From CAADGU01 sp035444285 (lineage in GTDB: Bacteria; Chloroflexota; Anaerolineae; Promineifilales; Promineifilaceae), in the NCBI GenBank assembly GCA_035444285.1, contig DAOMOK010000019.1, positions 1 to 64,000 of the forward strand: a stretch of DNA of 64,000 nt, in the 5' to 3' direction. The notes beneath the pieces are model-generated. The model did not search any database and was not told the origin of the DNA. It worked only from the letters and a program-made list of their open reading frames with translations. Each line of letters opens with the position of its first letter. Positions within the stretch are counted from its first letter, which is position 1. Positions 1-7,903 of this stretch are shown piece after piece. Position numbers and translations under genes: made by a program.

Positions 1-266
1 TTAATCGTTTAAGGCAAAACCCTATTATGGGAACTTGTTTTTAGACGGTTACTTAAGGAACACGATGATAACAACGTAAGTCAATGATTTCGGGTGAAAT
101 TCGTCAACAATTTCTGCAATGTAAAGCATTTTACATAGGGGATGTAGTCATACAACATATTGCATTTTTTATCTTCGTTGTAAGATATGGTCATCGTTCA
201 AAAACAGGAACGATGAACCCAAAAAATCCAATTTTCCTCCTTTTCTCCTTCTTCTCCTCTTCCCGC

Positions 267-293
267 AAAAAGCCTCGCCTCGCGAGGCTTTTT
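267..293. terminator. Bidirectional intrinsic terminator
   Basis: Arms AAAAAGCCTCG and CGAGGCTTTTT pair perfectly around a 5-base loop and have T-runs on both strands. Confidence 0.75.
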
Positions 294-316
294 GTGTTTC
301 TAGGCATGAAAACGAA

Positions 317-379
317 AGTGCCAGGCACAGGGCGCGAAACCTGGAAATTCCCAGGCCATTCTGCCCTGTGCCTGGCACT
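317..379 (-). terminator. Long hairpin after mdh (GTGCCAGGCA family)
   Basis: 16-bp arms at 317-332 and 364-379 start right after the mdh stop codon. On the minus strand a T-rich tail follows, so it probably ends the mdh transcript. The arm sequence recurs at 14668-14731. Confidence 0.6.
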
Positions 380-380
380 G

Positions 381-1361
381 CTAGAGTAGATCCACCACGA
401 CCGCTTTTTCTTCTTGCAGTTCGGTTTCGGTGAGTTTGATTTTCTCGCGGGCAAAGTCGCTCAAGGATAGCCCCTGCACGATCTCATAACCGCCCTGTCC
501 ATCACTGGCGATGGGGAAGGAGAAGTTTAGCCCTTTTTCAATGCCATAGCTGCCATCGGAGGCGACACCGGCGGAGAACCATTGGCCGGCGGGAGTGGCG
601 CTTTCCATGCTTTTTACGTGGTCTAAGGCGGCGCTGGCGGCGCTGGCGGCAGAGGAAAGGCCACGCGCTTCAATGATGGCCGCGCCGCGCTTCTGCACCA
701 CGGAGATGAACTCACCACGCAGCCAGGCATGGTCGGTAATCACGTCCATGGCGGGACGGCCGTTGATCCTGGCATTTTCCGCGTCCGGGTATTGAGTGGC
801 GCTGTGGTTGCCCCAGATGGTGACGTTGGACACGGCCGTGACCGGCACCCCCGCCTTTTGCGCCAGTTGGGCGTAAGCCCGGTTTTGGTCCAGCCGGGTC
901 ATGGCGGCAAACCGTTCTTTGGGCAGGTCTGAATTGTTCATGGCAATCAGGCAGTTGGTATTGGCCGGGTTGCCCACCACCAGGACACGGGCATCGGCCG
1001 CTGCTTTGTTGAGGGCGTTGCCCTGCCCGGTGAAAATGGGGCCATTTTCCCGAATCAGATCGCCGCGTTCCATGCCTTTGGTGCGTGGTTTAGAACCGAT
1101 GAGCAGCGCCCAATTGACGCCATCAAAGGCAGTTTCGGCGTTGTCTGTGGTAACAACGTTTTCCAGCAGGGGAAAAGCGCAGTCATTCAATTCCATCACT
1201 ACCCCTTCCAATGCCTTGAGCGCCGGGGTGATTTCCAGTAAATGTAAAGAAATTTTGGTGTCGTGGCCGAAGATTTCGCCGGAAGCCAGCCGGAACAAGA
1301 TGGCATAGCCAATTTGCCCGGCAGCGCCGGTGACGGCTACCTTAACGGATTCTCGTTTCAT
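381..1361 (-). CDS. mdh: Malate dehydrogenase
   Basis: NAD(P)-dependent oxidation of malate to oxaloacetate in the cytoplasm. The 326-residue product starts KRESVKVAVTGAAGQIGYA, a Rossmann glycine motif of the LDH/MDH superfamily (cytosolic-type MDH branch, usual length about 327). It carries the substrate-binding MERGDL segment and the family NPANTNCL and IWGNHSATQYPD stretches with the catalytic His. The open frame extends 52 codons further upstream, but the ATG used here has a GAGGAG-type ribosome site directly before it and matches the family N-terminus. The gene stands alone, facing away from the IS110 element. Confidence 0.93.
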   Translation of the reverse strand: MKRESVKVAVTGAAGQIGYAILFRLASGEIFGHDTKISLHLLEITPALKALEGVVMELNDCAFPLLENVVTTDNAETAFDGVNWALLIGSKPRTKGMERGDLIRENGPIFTGQGNALNKAAADARVLVVGNPANTNCLIAMNNSDLPKERFAAMTRLDQNRAYAQLAQKAGVPVTAVSNVTIWGNHSATQYPDAENARINGRPAMDVITDHAWLRGEFISVVQKRGAAIIEARGLSSAASAASAALDHVKSMESATPAGQWFSAGVASDGSYGIEKGLNFSFPIASDGQGGYEIVQGLSLSDFAREKIKLTETELQEEKAVVVDLL

Positions 1362-1399
1362 TGTTTGTTCTCCTCGTATGATATGAAGTAACGGGAATG

Positions 1400-1705
1400 A
1401 CCCCGTTGACAATAAAAGGAATCCCTGAGATGCTGAAATCAGCCCAAGAGGCGAGCGCAAGTTCTCCTTGTTGCCTACTCTGGGGAAACCTGTCACCAGG
1501 GTAAGACTTCTTGTCACAGTGTGCGCCCCTCAGCCTGTTGGGAACTTCTCACTCGCATCTTGTTCGCATCAGGGTGGATTCGGACAGCAGGCCGATAAGC
1601 ACACACCACCTTGAGGTAGTTCTGATTTGTGCGAGGCTGTTGACCTCAACAGGACTCAGGGATTCCACTCCTCTTGCGGCTCATATCCACAATAAGGAGG
1701 TGCTT
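1400..1705 (+). ncRNA. Candidate IS110 bridge RNA / left-end non-coding region
   Basis: About 340 bp lie between the mdh start and the transposase ATG without a gene. The part near the transposase is GC-balanced and structured: TTGAGGT (1611-1617) pairs with ACCTCAA (1643-1649) around a 25-base loop, and GCCTG (1533-1537) pairs with CAGGC (1587-1591) around a 49-base loop. IS110-group elements (IS621) encode a guide or bridge RNA with two such internal loops in this position. The RNA ends and the element end are not determined; the assignment is by position and shape only. Confidence 0.4.
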
Positions 1706-2968
1706 ATGTTTTCCAACAATACTTTACTGGTGGGGGTGGACATCCACCGCCGCACCAACGTAGTGCAGGTTCTCGATGGGCAAGGGCAGCCCCTTATTGA
1801 CTGCCTACGAGTAGCCAATAACCGCCGCGGAACAACGGCCCTGAGCCAACAGTTGGCAGAAGTGGCCCAAGCCGGTAACGTAGAGAGCATTCACATTGCC
1901 GCCGAAGCCACCGGTAACTACTGGCTGCCCTTCTTCTGCCAATTGGAGAGCACTACCGAGTTGGCTGCCTGGCCAGTCACACTGTATGCCTTTAACCCCA
2001 AAGTCATTCACAACTATCGCCATGCTTTGGGGGAGTGGGACAAAACAGACGAACGGGACACGGCCGTCATCGCTGAACGGTTGCGCCTGGGTAAAGAATT
2101 GCCCCATCCTTTTCATATGGAAGACCACTATCTGCCCTTACGTACCTTGACCCGCTATCGCTATCATCTGGTGAGCGAATTGGTGCGCGTCAAGTCCTAC
2201 ACCTTGTCCCTGCTCTATCTGCAAGCCAGCGAGTACACCGCCCAACCCGCTTTCAGTGATATCTTCAGCGCCACTTCTCAGGCGGTTCTCCAAGAGTTCC
2301 CCTCTCTGCAAACGGTGGCGGCCATGCCTTTTGCCGACCTGGTCGAATGGTTGGATGTGCGCGGCAAACGGCGTTTCCCTCAGCCGGAGGAGAATGCCCG
2401 ACGCTTGCAGCAAATTGCCCAGGATTCTTATCAGCTACCGGCAGAATGGTTGGACGCCGTTCATACCGCTTTGACCCTCAGCCTACGCCATATCAACGCC
2501 CTGCAACAACTGCTCAACCGTTTGGATGAGGCCATTGCCGCCCAAATGACCCACCATCCCAACACCTTAACCACTATCCCTGGCATTGGCCCCGTTCTGG
2601 CCGCGGGCATCATCGCTGAAAGCGGCGACTTGTCCCGTTTTGACTTTAATGAGGCCAAGGTGGCCGCCTTTGCCGGTCTGCGTTGGTCGCGTCATCAATC
2701 GGCAGACTTTGTCGCCGAGGAAACCCGGCTTAGGCGCACTGGTTCTGAGTACTTACGTTACTATCTGTGTGAAGCTGCTCAGCTGGTTCGTGTGCATGAT
2801 GCTGAGTATGCTGCTTTTTACAAGAGAAAACACAATGAGGTGCGTCATCATCGCCATAAGCGCGCTCTGGTTCTCACCGCCCGTAAGCTCGTCCGGTTGA
2901 TTGTGCGGCTGCTGACGACCAATGAACCGTTCCGAGCCAGGATAGTGTCTGGTCAGAAGAACGGCTAA
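1706..2968 (+). CDS. IS110-family transposase (DEDD recombinase)
   Basis: Cut-and-paste recombinase of an insertion sequence. The 420-residue product has the N-terminal DEDD RuvC-like domain (VGVDIHR, D12; IAAEATGNYW, E67; KTDERDTA, D115 and D118) and the C-terminal Transposase_20 domain (TIPGIGPVLAAGIIAESG from about 290; GLRWSRHQS with S332 or S328 as the likely catalytic serine). Length is normal and no frameshift is seen, so it looks intact. The ATG with AAGGAGG before it is preferred to an upstream start in the same frame at 1511. It contains one ACGGCCGT octamer, which hints at long residence. Confidence 0.95.
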   Translation: MFSNNTLLVGVDIHRRTNVVQVLDGQGQPLIDCLRVANNRRGTTALSQQLAEVAQAGNVESIHIAAEATGNYWLPFFCQLESTTELAAWPVTLYAFNPKVIHNYRHALGEWDKTDERDTAVIAERLRLGKELPHPFHMEDHYLPLRTLTRYRYHLVSELVRVKSYTLSLLYLQASEYTAQPAFSDIFSATSQAVLQEFPSLQTVAAMPFADLVEWLDVRGKRRFPQPEENARRLQQIAQDSYQLPAEWLDAVHTALTLSLRHINALQQLLNRLDEAIAAQMTHHPNTLTTIPGIGPVLAAGIIAESGDLSRFDFNEAKVAAFAGLRWSRHQSADFVAEETRLRRTGSEYLRYYLCEAAQLVRVHDAEYAAFYKRKHNEVRHHRHKRALVLTARKLVRLIVRLLTTNEPFRARIVSGQKNG

Positions 2969-3256
2969 AAAGTCCAGCCCCGCCTGGTCATGCTTTGTCC
3001 GTAACCTGCTATTCACTTGGTAATGTTCACAGATGGTAGGCTGGCTTTAGCTTGCCTGCTTTTTGCTCAATTTTGGCTTTTTTTGCCTCTTGACATTTCA
3101 CCGCATCACTGTTTTGAAACTTGTGTGATTTGTTTATGTGCGGATAGTGAATTGAGTAATGATGGGCAATGCACTGCTGATCATTGCCGCAATTATCGCC
3201 GCCGGGCGGGATTTCGCCAATACCAAGTGTCATGGATATGTGGCGACATCTATCAA
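2969..3256. other. Spacer between IS110 transposase and RNA methylase
   Basis: Contains the presumed right end of the IS and AT-rich sequence. No gene with a ribosome site or family resemblance is visible. Confidence 0.4.
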
Positions 3257-4096
3257 CTATGTGATGGGGTTTGCTTGGTTGCGTTGGCGCACCACTTCAT
3301 AGAGCAGGAGGGCGGTGGAGACGGAGAGGTTCAGGCTGTCAATCTGACCGACCATGGGGATGAGCAGCCGGGTATCGGCGGCGTCTAGCCAGGTCTGGCT
3401 AAGGCCGGTGGCTTCGCTGCCCATGACTAAGGCTACCGGGTTTTGCAGATTAACGGCCGTATACAATGCCTCTCCCTCTGGTGTAGCTGCCGCAATCTGA
3501 ATCTGGCGTTCGCGCAGCCAGGCAATCACCTGCCCGGTGGGGGCGGCTATTACCGGCACGGTGAACAATGCGCCCAGGCTGGCGCGCACCACGTTGGGGT
3601 TAAAAATATCCGTACCTTCGCCTGTTTGCGTCTCGCTAATAATGACGGCATCTACGCCGGCGGCGTCGGCCGTGCGCAGGATGGCGCCCAGGTTGCCCGG
3701 TTTTTCGCCGCCTTCGATGATAACCAGGAAGGGGTTGGCGGGGAGAAGGAGGGAGGCTAACGGCCGTGCCCAATACGGAATCACCAGCAGCACCCCCCCA
3801 CTTTCGCCCCGATAAGCCACCTTGCCAAATACCTCTGGCGTGATGGTAAAGAGCCGACAATGGCCGGTTGTTTCCAGGTGATGGAGTTGGTCGGCGACGG
3901 CCGTAGCCTCCACCCCCTTTGCCAACTCCGGGCAGACATACGCCTCCTCCGGCACAAAGCCATTGGCCAGCGCCAGCGCCGCTTCGCGCACACCTTCCAC
4001 CAACATCAGCCGCTGCGCGTCCCGCTGCCGCCGGTTTTGCAGCTTGACCAGGTTTTTGATACGGTCGTTTTGCGGGCTGGAAATGGGGGTGGGCAT
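3257..4096 (-). CDS. SpoU/TrmH-family RNA 2'-O-methyltransferase
   Basis: Transfers a methyl group from SAM to a ribose 2'-OH in tRNA or rRNA. 279 residues: an N-terminal substrate-binding domain (NDRIKNLVKLQNRR at about 9) and a C-terminal SPOUT domain with the three trefoil-knot motifs, GGEKPGNLGAILRTADAAG, VMGSEATGLS and PMVGQIDSLNLSVS. The closest named relatives are RlmB/YsgA-type 23S rRNA methylases, but the target base cannot be read from the sequence. The gene is last in a minus-strand run with the carbonic-anhydrase-like gene. GGTGAGGAGGTGATA-type phrase repeats precede the start. Confidence 0.9.
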   Translation of the reverse strand: MPTPISSPQNDRIKNLVKLQNRRQRDAQRLMLVEGVREAALALANGFVPEEAYVCPELAKGVEATAVADQLHHLETTGHCRLFTITPEVFGKVAYRGESGGVLLVIPYWARPLASLLLPANPFLVIIEGGEKPGNLGAILRTADAAGVDAVIISETQTGEGTDIFNPNVVRASLGALFTVPVIAAPTGQVIAWLRERQIQIAAATPEGEALYTAVNLQNPVALVMGSEATGLSQTWLDAADTRLLIPMVGQIDSLNLSVSTALLLYEVVRQRNQANPIT

Positions 4097-4160
4097 GGGG
4101 AGATGGGGTGAGGAGGTGATAGGGTGAGGAGGTGATTTAATCGCTCAATCTCCTGGTCCC
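4095..4160. repeat. Phrase repeat GGTGAGGAGGTGATAGGGTGA
   Basis: Short tandem phrases built from GGTGAGGAGGTGAT fill this spacer, followed by an AATCTCCTGG-type run. The same phrases recur at 48163-48212 and, in frame, inside E2 and ArgD. Confidence 0.6.
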
Positions 4161-4166
4161 CTAATC

Positions 4167-4673
4167 TCAATACAATCCTGTTCGATATGCCTCTTTGCGG
4201 GCTACGTAATTTTGCACGGCGCGGGGACCAAGTTCTCGTTGGCTGGCGGAGAGGGGGCCGAAGATGCGGGCGGGCACGCCTAAGGCCAGTTTGCCCGGTA
4301 GTATTTGCATCCCTGGCGAGACGACGGCGCCGGCGGCTACCATTGCCCCTGCGCCAATGTGGGCGCCGTCCAGCACGATGGCGCCCATGCCGATGAGGGC
4401 GCCGTCTTCGACGGTGCAGCCATGTACGATGGCCCGGTGGCCGATGGTGACGTTACGGCCGACCACACAGGGAAACCCGGCGGACACATGAAGGACGGCG
4501 CCATCCTGTACATTGCTGTTTTCGCCAACGGTGATGGGTTCGTCGTCGCCGCGCAGCACCGCGCCAAACCAGACGCTGACGTTTTCGGCCAGGGTGACAT
4601 TGCCGCGCACAACGGCCGTGTCCGCAATCCAGGCAGTGGCGGCGATGGTAGGGGTTATTTTGTCTGGCATCAT
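4167..4673 (-). CDS. Gamma-carbonic-anhydrase-like hexapeptide protein
   Basis: 168-residue left-handed beta-helix protein with [LIV]-G-x4 hexapeptide repeats across most of its length. Metal-binding histidines are visible in VLHVSAG and TIGHRAIVHG, the pattern of the YrdA/PaaY/CamH group, so it may bind zinc and hydrate CO2, although many members have no proven activity. Its ATG overlaps the stop codon of the preceding gene in an ATGA junction, indicating translational coupling. Confidence 0.88.
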   Translation of the reverse strand: MMPDKITPTIAATAWIADTAVVRGNVTLAENVSVWFGAVLRGDDEPITVGENSNVQDGAVLHVSAGFPCVVGRNVTIGHRAIVHGCTVEDGALIGMGAIVLDGAHIGAGAMVAAGAVVSPGMQILPGKLALGVPARIFGPLSASQRELGPRAVQNYVARKEAYRTGLY

Positions 4674-5173
4674 ATCAGGGTGATAAAGCCGAACTGTGTC
4701 TCGTTGCCGGTAATGGCCTGCACGTACCGTTTGGCGAAGAATTCTTTGATCTGCGTGTAAACGGCTTCATAAAATGGCTCTAACTGGCCGCGTTTACTTT
4801 CGGGAATCTTCAACTCGCGCCCCTGCGGTCCCAATTTGACGATGAAATAATCATCTATCTTCTTGATGAAGAAGCTGAGAACCAGAGGCAGCGGATAACT
4901 GCCGTTTGGTTCTTGCAGACGCAGCTCCACGCCAAAGTACCAGAACGATTGGGCGTCCATCTGCATGGCGCCCGCCAAAGCGTAAAACTTGTTGCTGGCG
5001 TCAAATTCCTCGCCGACAGCCAGGTAGGTCACCTCCTGGTTGCGCGGCCATTCGATGTATTCCAGTAAACCACTGACCAGTTCACGGGCGAAGGCGGAGC
5101 AATCCTCTTCATATTTTTGAAATGTCTGGCGTGATTGCCGGTAGAGTTGGGTTAATTCATCATATTTAGACAT
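4670..5173 (-). CDS. Conserved hypothetical protein
   Basis: I do not recognise this 167-residue protein. It is soluble, with a helical, charged N-terminus (DELTQLYRQSRQTFQKYEED), a beta-rich middle (FWYFGVELRLQEP, PLVLSFFIKKIDDYFIVKLG) and a helical C-terminal segment. No signal peptide or membrane span is seen. It overlaps the ctaG reading frame by eight bases and the downstream hexapeptide gene by four, so the three genes form a tight operon. Confidence 0.75.
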   Translation of the reverse strand: MSKYDELTQLYRQSRQTFQKYEEDCSAFARELVSGLLEYIEWPRNQEVTYLAVGEEFDASNKFYALAGAMQMDAQSFWYFGVELRLQEPNGSYPLPLVLSFFIKKIDDYFIVKLGPQGRELKIPESKRGQLEPFYEAVYTQIKEFFAKRYVQAITGNETQFGFITLI

Positions 5174-6125
5174 GGGGCAAATGCTCCTGCATGGTGGGCA
5201 TCTCTTTGGGTAAACGGCCGTTCCGTTTGGGCTGTACGGTTTCTGTCTTTTTACTAAATCCAGGCGCTAACATGGCTTCTTCCGTTGACCAGTAGGTGTG
5301 CGGCAAATAGGGTTTGTCATCGTCTAGCGCCATCCATTGGCGGGCCAGGTACACGGCCGTCCAGGTATATACCACGCCGCCCACCGTCCAGATAAGGATG
5401 CCCGCCAATCCCTGGTCATTTATGTGAAGGCCATCAAACTGAATGGCCGCCGGGTAATTGTAAACAGGTTGCGCCGAAAATAGCAAAACAAAGCCGACAA
5501 ATTTAACCGGCCCGGAGCCGATGACGGCGTATAGGATGCGGATGACAGGGTGCATGGGAGTGTGCAGATGGGGGGCGACGGCCAGGATGTGCCACCAATA
5601 AAGGAGGGCGACGGCCAACAACACGGCCGTTTCCACATTATGCAGCCAGGGGTAACGCAAGGTCAGGTTGTGCAGTTGTGGGTCATACCATAGCCAGACG
5701 GTGCAGACAAACAAGAGCCAGATGACGCTGGGTTTGCTGGCGCTGTGGAGGAATTGCCAGAAACGAGGACGGCCGTGTTCCCACCCCTGTATCGCGTTTT
5801 GCCACCGCAGCGGCAGCCCGGCAAATAGGATGGGCGCGGGGTTGCTGAGCAGCAAAAAGAAGGGGATAAGACCAATCAACAGGATTCGCTGCACGGTGCG
5901 GGCTACAAATAGTTGGGTGGCTAAAAAATAGAGTGGAGAGAGCCAGACGAGCGCCAGCAAGAGGAGGCCGATGCCAAAGAGGGCGGGGCGGATGGGATGT
6001 GGACTGTGAGAAATGGCGCTACGGCCGTGCCGCCAGCCGCGCCCATACCAGAACAGGATGAGCAGCAGCAACGCCGCCGACCCCCAGCGCATATGCCATT
6101 CCCAGGTCAGGTTTACCGCTTCCAT
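5166..6125 (-). CDS. ctaG: CtaG-like cytochrome c oxidase assembly protein (caa3 type)
   Basis: Polytopic membrane protein of the Caa3_CtaG family, needed for copper-dependent assembly of caa3-type oxidase in Bacillus relatives. 319 residues with about seven hydrophobic spans, starting with RWGSAALLLLILFWYGRGW, and a charged cytoplasmic tail. Histidine-bearing segments such as LHTPMHPVIR are typical of the family. The ATG chosen begins EAVNLTWEWH; an ATG seven codons upstream is possible. No oxidase subunit genes are in the window. Confidence 0.85.
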   Translation of the reverse strand: MEAVNLTWEWHMRWGSAALLLLILFWYGRGWRHGRSAISHSPHPIRPALFGIGLLLLALVWLSPLYFLATQLFVARTVQRILLIGLIPFFLLLSNPAPILFAGLPLRWQNAIQGWEHGRPRFWQFLHSASKPSVIWLLFVCTVWLWYDPQLHNLTLRYPWLHNVETAVLLAVALLYWWHILAVAPHLHTPMHPVIRILYAVIGSGPVKFVGFVLLFSAQPVYNYPAAIQFDGLHINDQGLAGILIWTVGGVVYTWTAVYLARQWMALDDDKPYLPHTYWSTEEAMLAPGFSKKTETVQPKRNGRLPKEMPTMQEHLPHV

Positions 6126-6168
6126 AGCTGCGCCCCATTTTAGCACAAGACGTACGGTCGTGACGTGA

Positions 6169-6197
6169 TTGGTTGGTGAGGGTTAAGGCCATATAAT
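6169..6197 (+). promoter_or_regulatory. Sigma-70-like promoter for the APH gene
   Basis: TTGGTT and TATAAT separated by 17 bp. Transcription would begin near 6204, about 55 bases before the preferred ATG. Confidence 0.5.
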
Positions 6198-6259
6198 GTG
6201 CGTTGAGTAAAATCGGAAGAAGGGTATTTCCCTATCTCCATATCTTTCCTTACAACCCT

Positions 6260-7036
6260 ATGGTAGACGCCTTACCACCAAAATTAGCCATACTCCTCGC
6301 TGACTGCACATGGGAAAAAGATGATCTGGGGTGGTCAGAGGCCACTGTGTTCCGGCTGGTCACACCAGAGGGGACGGTCTGGTATTTGAAGACGGCCGTC
6401 GGTTATCACACCGCCGAACTAGAACGCGAAGCCGAGGTGATGGGCTGGTTGGATGGAAAACTGTCGGTACCGCGGCGGCTGTTTTTTGAAAGGACGGGTG
6501 AAAAGGTATTTTTGCTGATGACGGCCGTGCCTGGCATGGACTTCACCCACTTCAATGATGGGCCGGACGAGGTAAAGGAGACGGCCGTACACCTGCTGGC
6601 GACGGGGCTGCGGCAGATACACAGTCTGCCCATCACTGGCTGCCCCTTTGACCAGCGATTAGCCATGAAAATGGAGACCGCCCACCAACATATGCTGGCC
6701 GGGCAGGTGGACGAAGAGGATTTTGACAGCACCTATTCCATCACTGAGGCTTATCAGTTGCTCCTGGCAGGCCGCCCCGTAAGCGAAGACCTCGTCTTTA
6801 CCCATGGCGATTATTGTTTGCCCAACATCGTGGTAGCAGACGGCCGCGTCTCCGGTTTCATTGATCTGGGACGCGCTGGCGTAGCCGACCGGTATCAGGA
6901 TTTGGCTATTTGCTGGCGCAGTACAAATCATAATTTTGGCCCTGGTTGGGGAGATAAATTTCTGGCGGCCTATGGGGCGGCACAGCCGGATGCAGCGAAA
7001 ATGGATTTCTACCGTCCGCTTGATGAGTTTTTCTAG
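6260..7036 (+). CDS. Aminoglycoside 3'-phosphotransferase, APH(3') family
   Basis: ATP-dependent phosphorylation of the 3'-hydroxyl of aminoglycosides such as kanamycin and neomycin is the known role of the family. The 258-residue product shows the kinase Lys (WYLKT, K44), the catalytic loop THGDYCLPN (D184), the metal-binding IDLGRAGVADRYQDLA (D202) and ends FYRPLDEFF, almost as APH(3')-II does. Length is also normal (264 usual). A TTG at 6203 extends the frame, but the promoter lies over it, so the ATG at 6260 is preferred. It stands alone with no mobile element beside it and contains several ACGGCCGT octamers, so it looks like a native chromosomal gene. Confidence 0.9.
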   Translation: MVDALPPKLAILLADCTWEKDDLGWSEATVFRLVTPEGTVWYLKTAVGYHTAELEREAEVMGWLDGKLSVPRRLFFERTGEKVFLLMTAVPGMDFTHFNDGPDEVKETAVHLLATGLRQIHSLPITGCPFDQRLAMKMETAHQHMLAGQVDEEDFDSTYSITEAYQLLLAGRPVSEDLVFTHGDYCLPNIVVADGRVSGFIDLGRAGVADRYQDLAICWRSTNHNFGPGWGDKFLAAYGAAQPDAAKMDFYRPLDEFF

Positions 7037-7204
7037 GGGAGACGAGATTGGTTGGTGGGGGGTACGGCCGTACACAAGCCAGAGACGAACGGCCGTAGCT
7101 GTGCTAAACTATTGACGGCCGTTACCTAAAGGAAAGGCGCACGGCCGTACCCCCACCCCTCCTTAAATGCCCTCACCCACAGGTCAAATGATCAGCCTGA
7201 CGCG

Positions 7205-7462
7205 GTGCATGCTGTCACCAACGCGGAATACGCTGCCACCAACGCGGAACGCGCTGCCACCAACGCGGAACGCGCTGCCACCAACGCGGAACGCGCTGCC
7301 ACCAACGCGGAACGCGCTAAGCCTGACATGCACCACGTTGAGGCAAACATGCACCGCGCTGACCTCAGCGCGGAACATGCGCTGGCTCTGCAACCTGTTA
7401 CAAACTGGTTGAAAATTCCTCCCCACTCCGTTTATAATGCCCCCGTTGTTAATTCTTTATAA
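7205..7462 (+). CDS. Possible small heptad-repeat protein (doubtful)
   Basis: An 85-codon frame starting ATG CAT GCT contains the heptad TNAERAA repeated about five times, then a tail DMHHVEANMHRADLSAEHAL. The heptad would form an amphipathic helix. Because the repeat unit is 21 bp, all three frames stay open across it, so openness is no evidence of coding. No convincing ribosome site is seen. It could equally be a non-coding minisatellite. Confidence 0.25.
   Translation: MHAVTNAEYAATNAERAATNAERAATNAERAATNAERAKPDMHHVEANMHRADLSAEHALALQPVTNWLKIPPHSVYNAPVVNSL
7211..7315 (+). repeat. 21-bp minisatellite, five copies
   Basis: Five head-to-tail units of GCTGCCACCAACGCGGAACGC. The first unit differs at three positions and the last four are identical, which points to recent expansion. 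Confidence 0.95.
7409..7438 (+). promoter_or_regulatory. Sigma-70-like promoter
   Basis: TTGAAA and TATAAT are separated by 18 bp and lie 73 bases before the next start codon. Confidence 0.6.
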
Positions 7463-7510
7463 CGTCGCCATTTTTCTGCAATAAGGGAAAAATGGGGCGG
7501 GAGGAACCAC

Positions 7511-7837
7511 ATGGCCGATAGACAGAGAAGTCCATCCAATACCCGTGAACAGGCAATTGCTGTGCGTGAAGCCTGGACCGTCCAGGGCGCTGCCCAAAAT
7601 TATGGCAGTTATGCCCTGGCCGATTTGCAGGCTGCGTTGACGGCGTTAGACGCCACCGAGGCCACCATTGCCAATATCGAAGCACAGTTGACGGAGGCGC
7701 GGAACGAACGCCTGAGAAAGCGACATGAATTGTGGGAAATGCTGAAACGGGTACGTACTGGCGTCAAAGCCGAATATGGCGACGATAGCAACGAGTACGA
7801 AATGTTTGGCGGCACGCGCATGAGCGAACGCGGTTAA
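7511..7837 (+). CDS. Conserved hypothetical helical protein
   Basis: 108 residues, not recognised. The middle (ALTALDATEATIANIEAQLTEA) is strongly helical with a coiled-coil pattern and is followed by a basic helix (RLRKRHELWEMLKRVRTGVK) and an acidic tail ending GGTRMSERG. A GGGAGGA ribosome site precedes the ATG, and a clear promoter stands upstream, so it is probably expressed as a single gene. No signal peptide or membrane span is visible. Confidence 0.75.
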   Translation: MADRQRSPSNTREQAIAVREAWTVQGAAQNYGSYALADLQAALTALDATEATIANIEAQLTEARNERLRKRHELWEMLKRVRTGVKAEYGDDSNEYEMFGGTRMSERG

Positions 7838-7857
7838 CGCCCCCCAGAGACCTTGCA

Positions 7858-7888
7858 GGTGTGACGCACTTCCAAAGTGCGTCGCACC
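7858..7888. repeat. Hairpin, GGCACTT-CCA-AAGTGCC family
   Basis: 14-base arms with one mismatch around the loop CCA, between converging genes, so it probably acts as terminator. The core is the same as in the hairpin at 8560-8590. Confidence 0.7.
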
Positions 7889-7903
7889 CGCAGAGTTACG
7901 CCC

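Larger units (their letters stand above)
1..380. other. Non-coding region downstream of mdh
   Basis: AT-rich sequence without a credible gene. It has a short palindrome (ATGTAAA/TTTACAT type) near 119-137 and two strong hairpins annotated separately. The small open frames here run across the hairpins and look accidental. Confidence 0.5.
1400..3010 (+). mobile_element. IS110-family insertion sequence (ends uncertain)
   Basis: The transposase plus a structured 5' non-coding region define the element. IS110-group elements lack obvious terminal inverted repeats and I see none, so both limits are approximate: left between about 1375 and 1500, right soon after 2968. Confidence 0.6.
7037..7510. other. 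Intergenic region with octamer cluster, minisatellite and promoter
   Basis: Four ACGGCCGT octamers lie within about 90 bp near 7061-7148, followed by the 21-bp tandem repeat and a promoter. A hairpin CCATTTTTC/GAAAAATGG sits just before the next gene. Confidence 0.6.

Noticed and set aside
1..380. Replication origin
   Set aside because: AT-rich, but no DnaA boxes or dnaA/dnaN neighbours.
84..389. 101-codon plus-strand frame at the window start
   Set aside because: It crosses both hairpins, has no ribosome site and no family resemblance.
3017..3388. 123-codon frame in the spacer after the IS
   Set aside because: It runs into the antisense of the RNA methylase; no start signal or recognisable domain.
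7211..7315. CRISPR array
   Set aside because: The units are contiguous without spacers, so it is a minisatellite.
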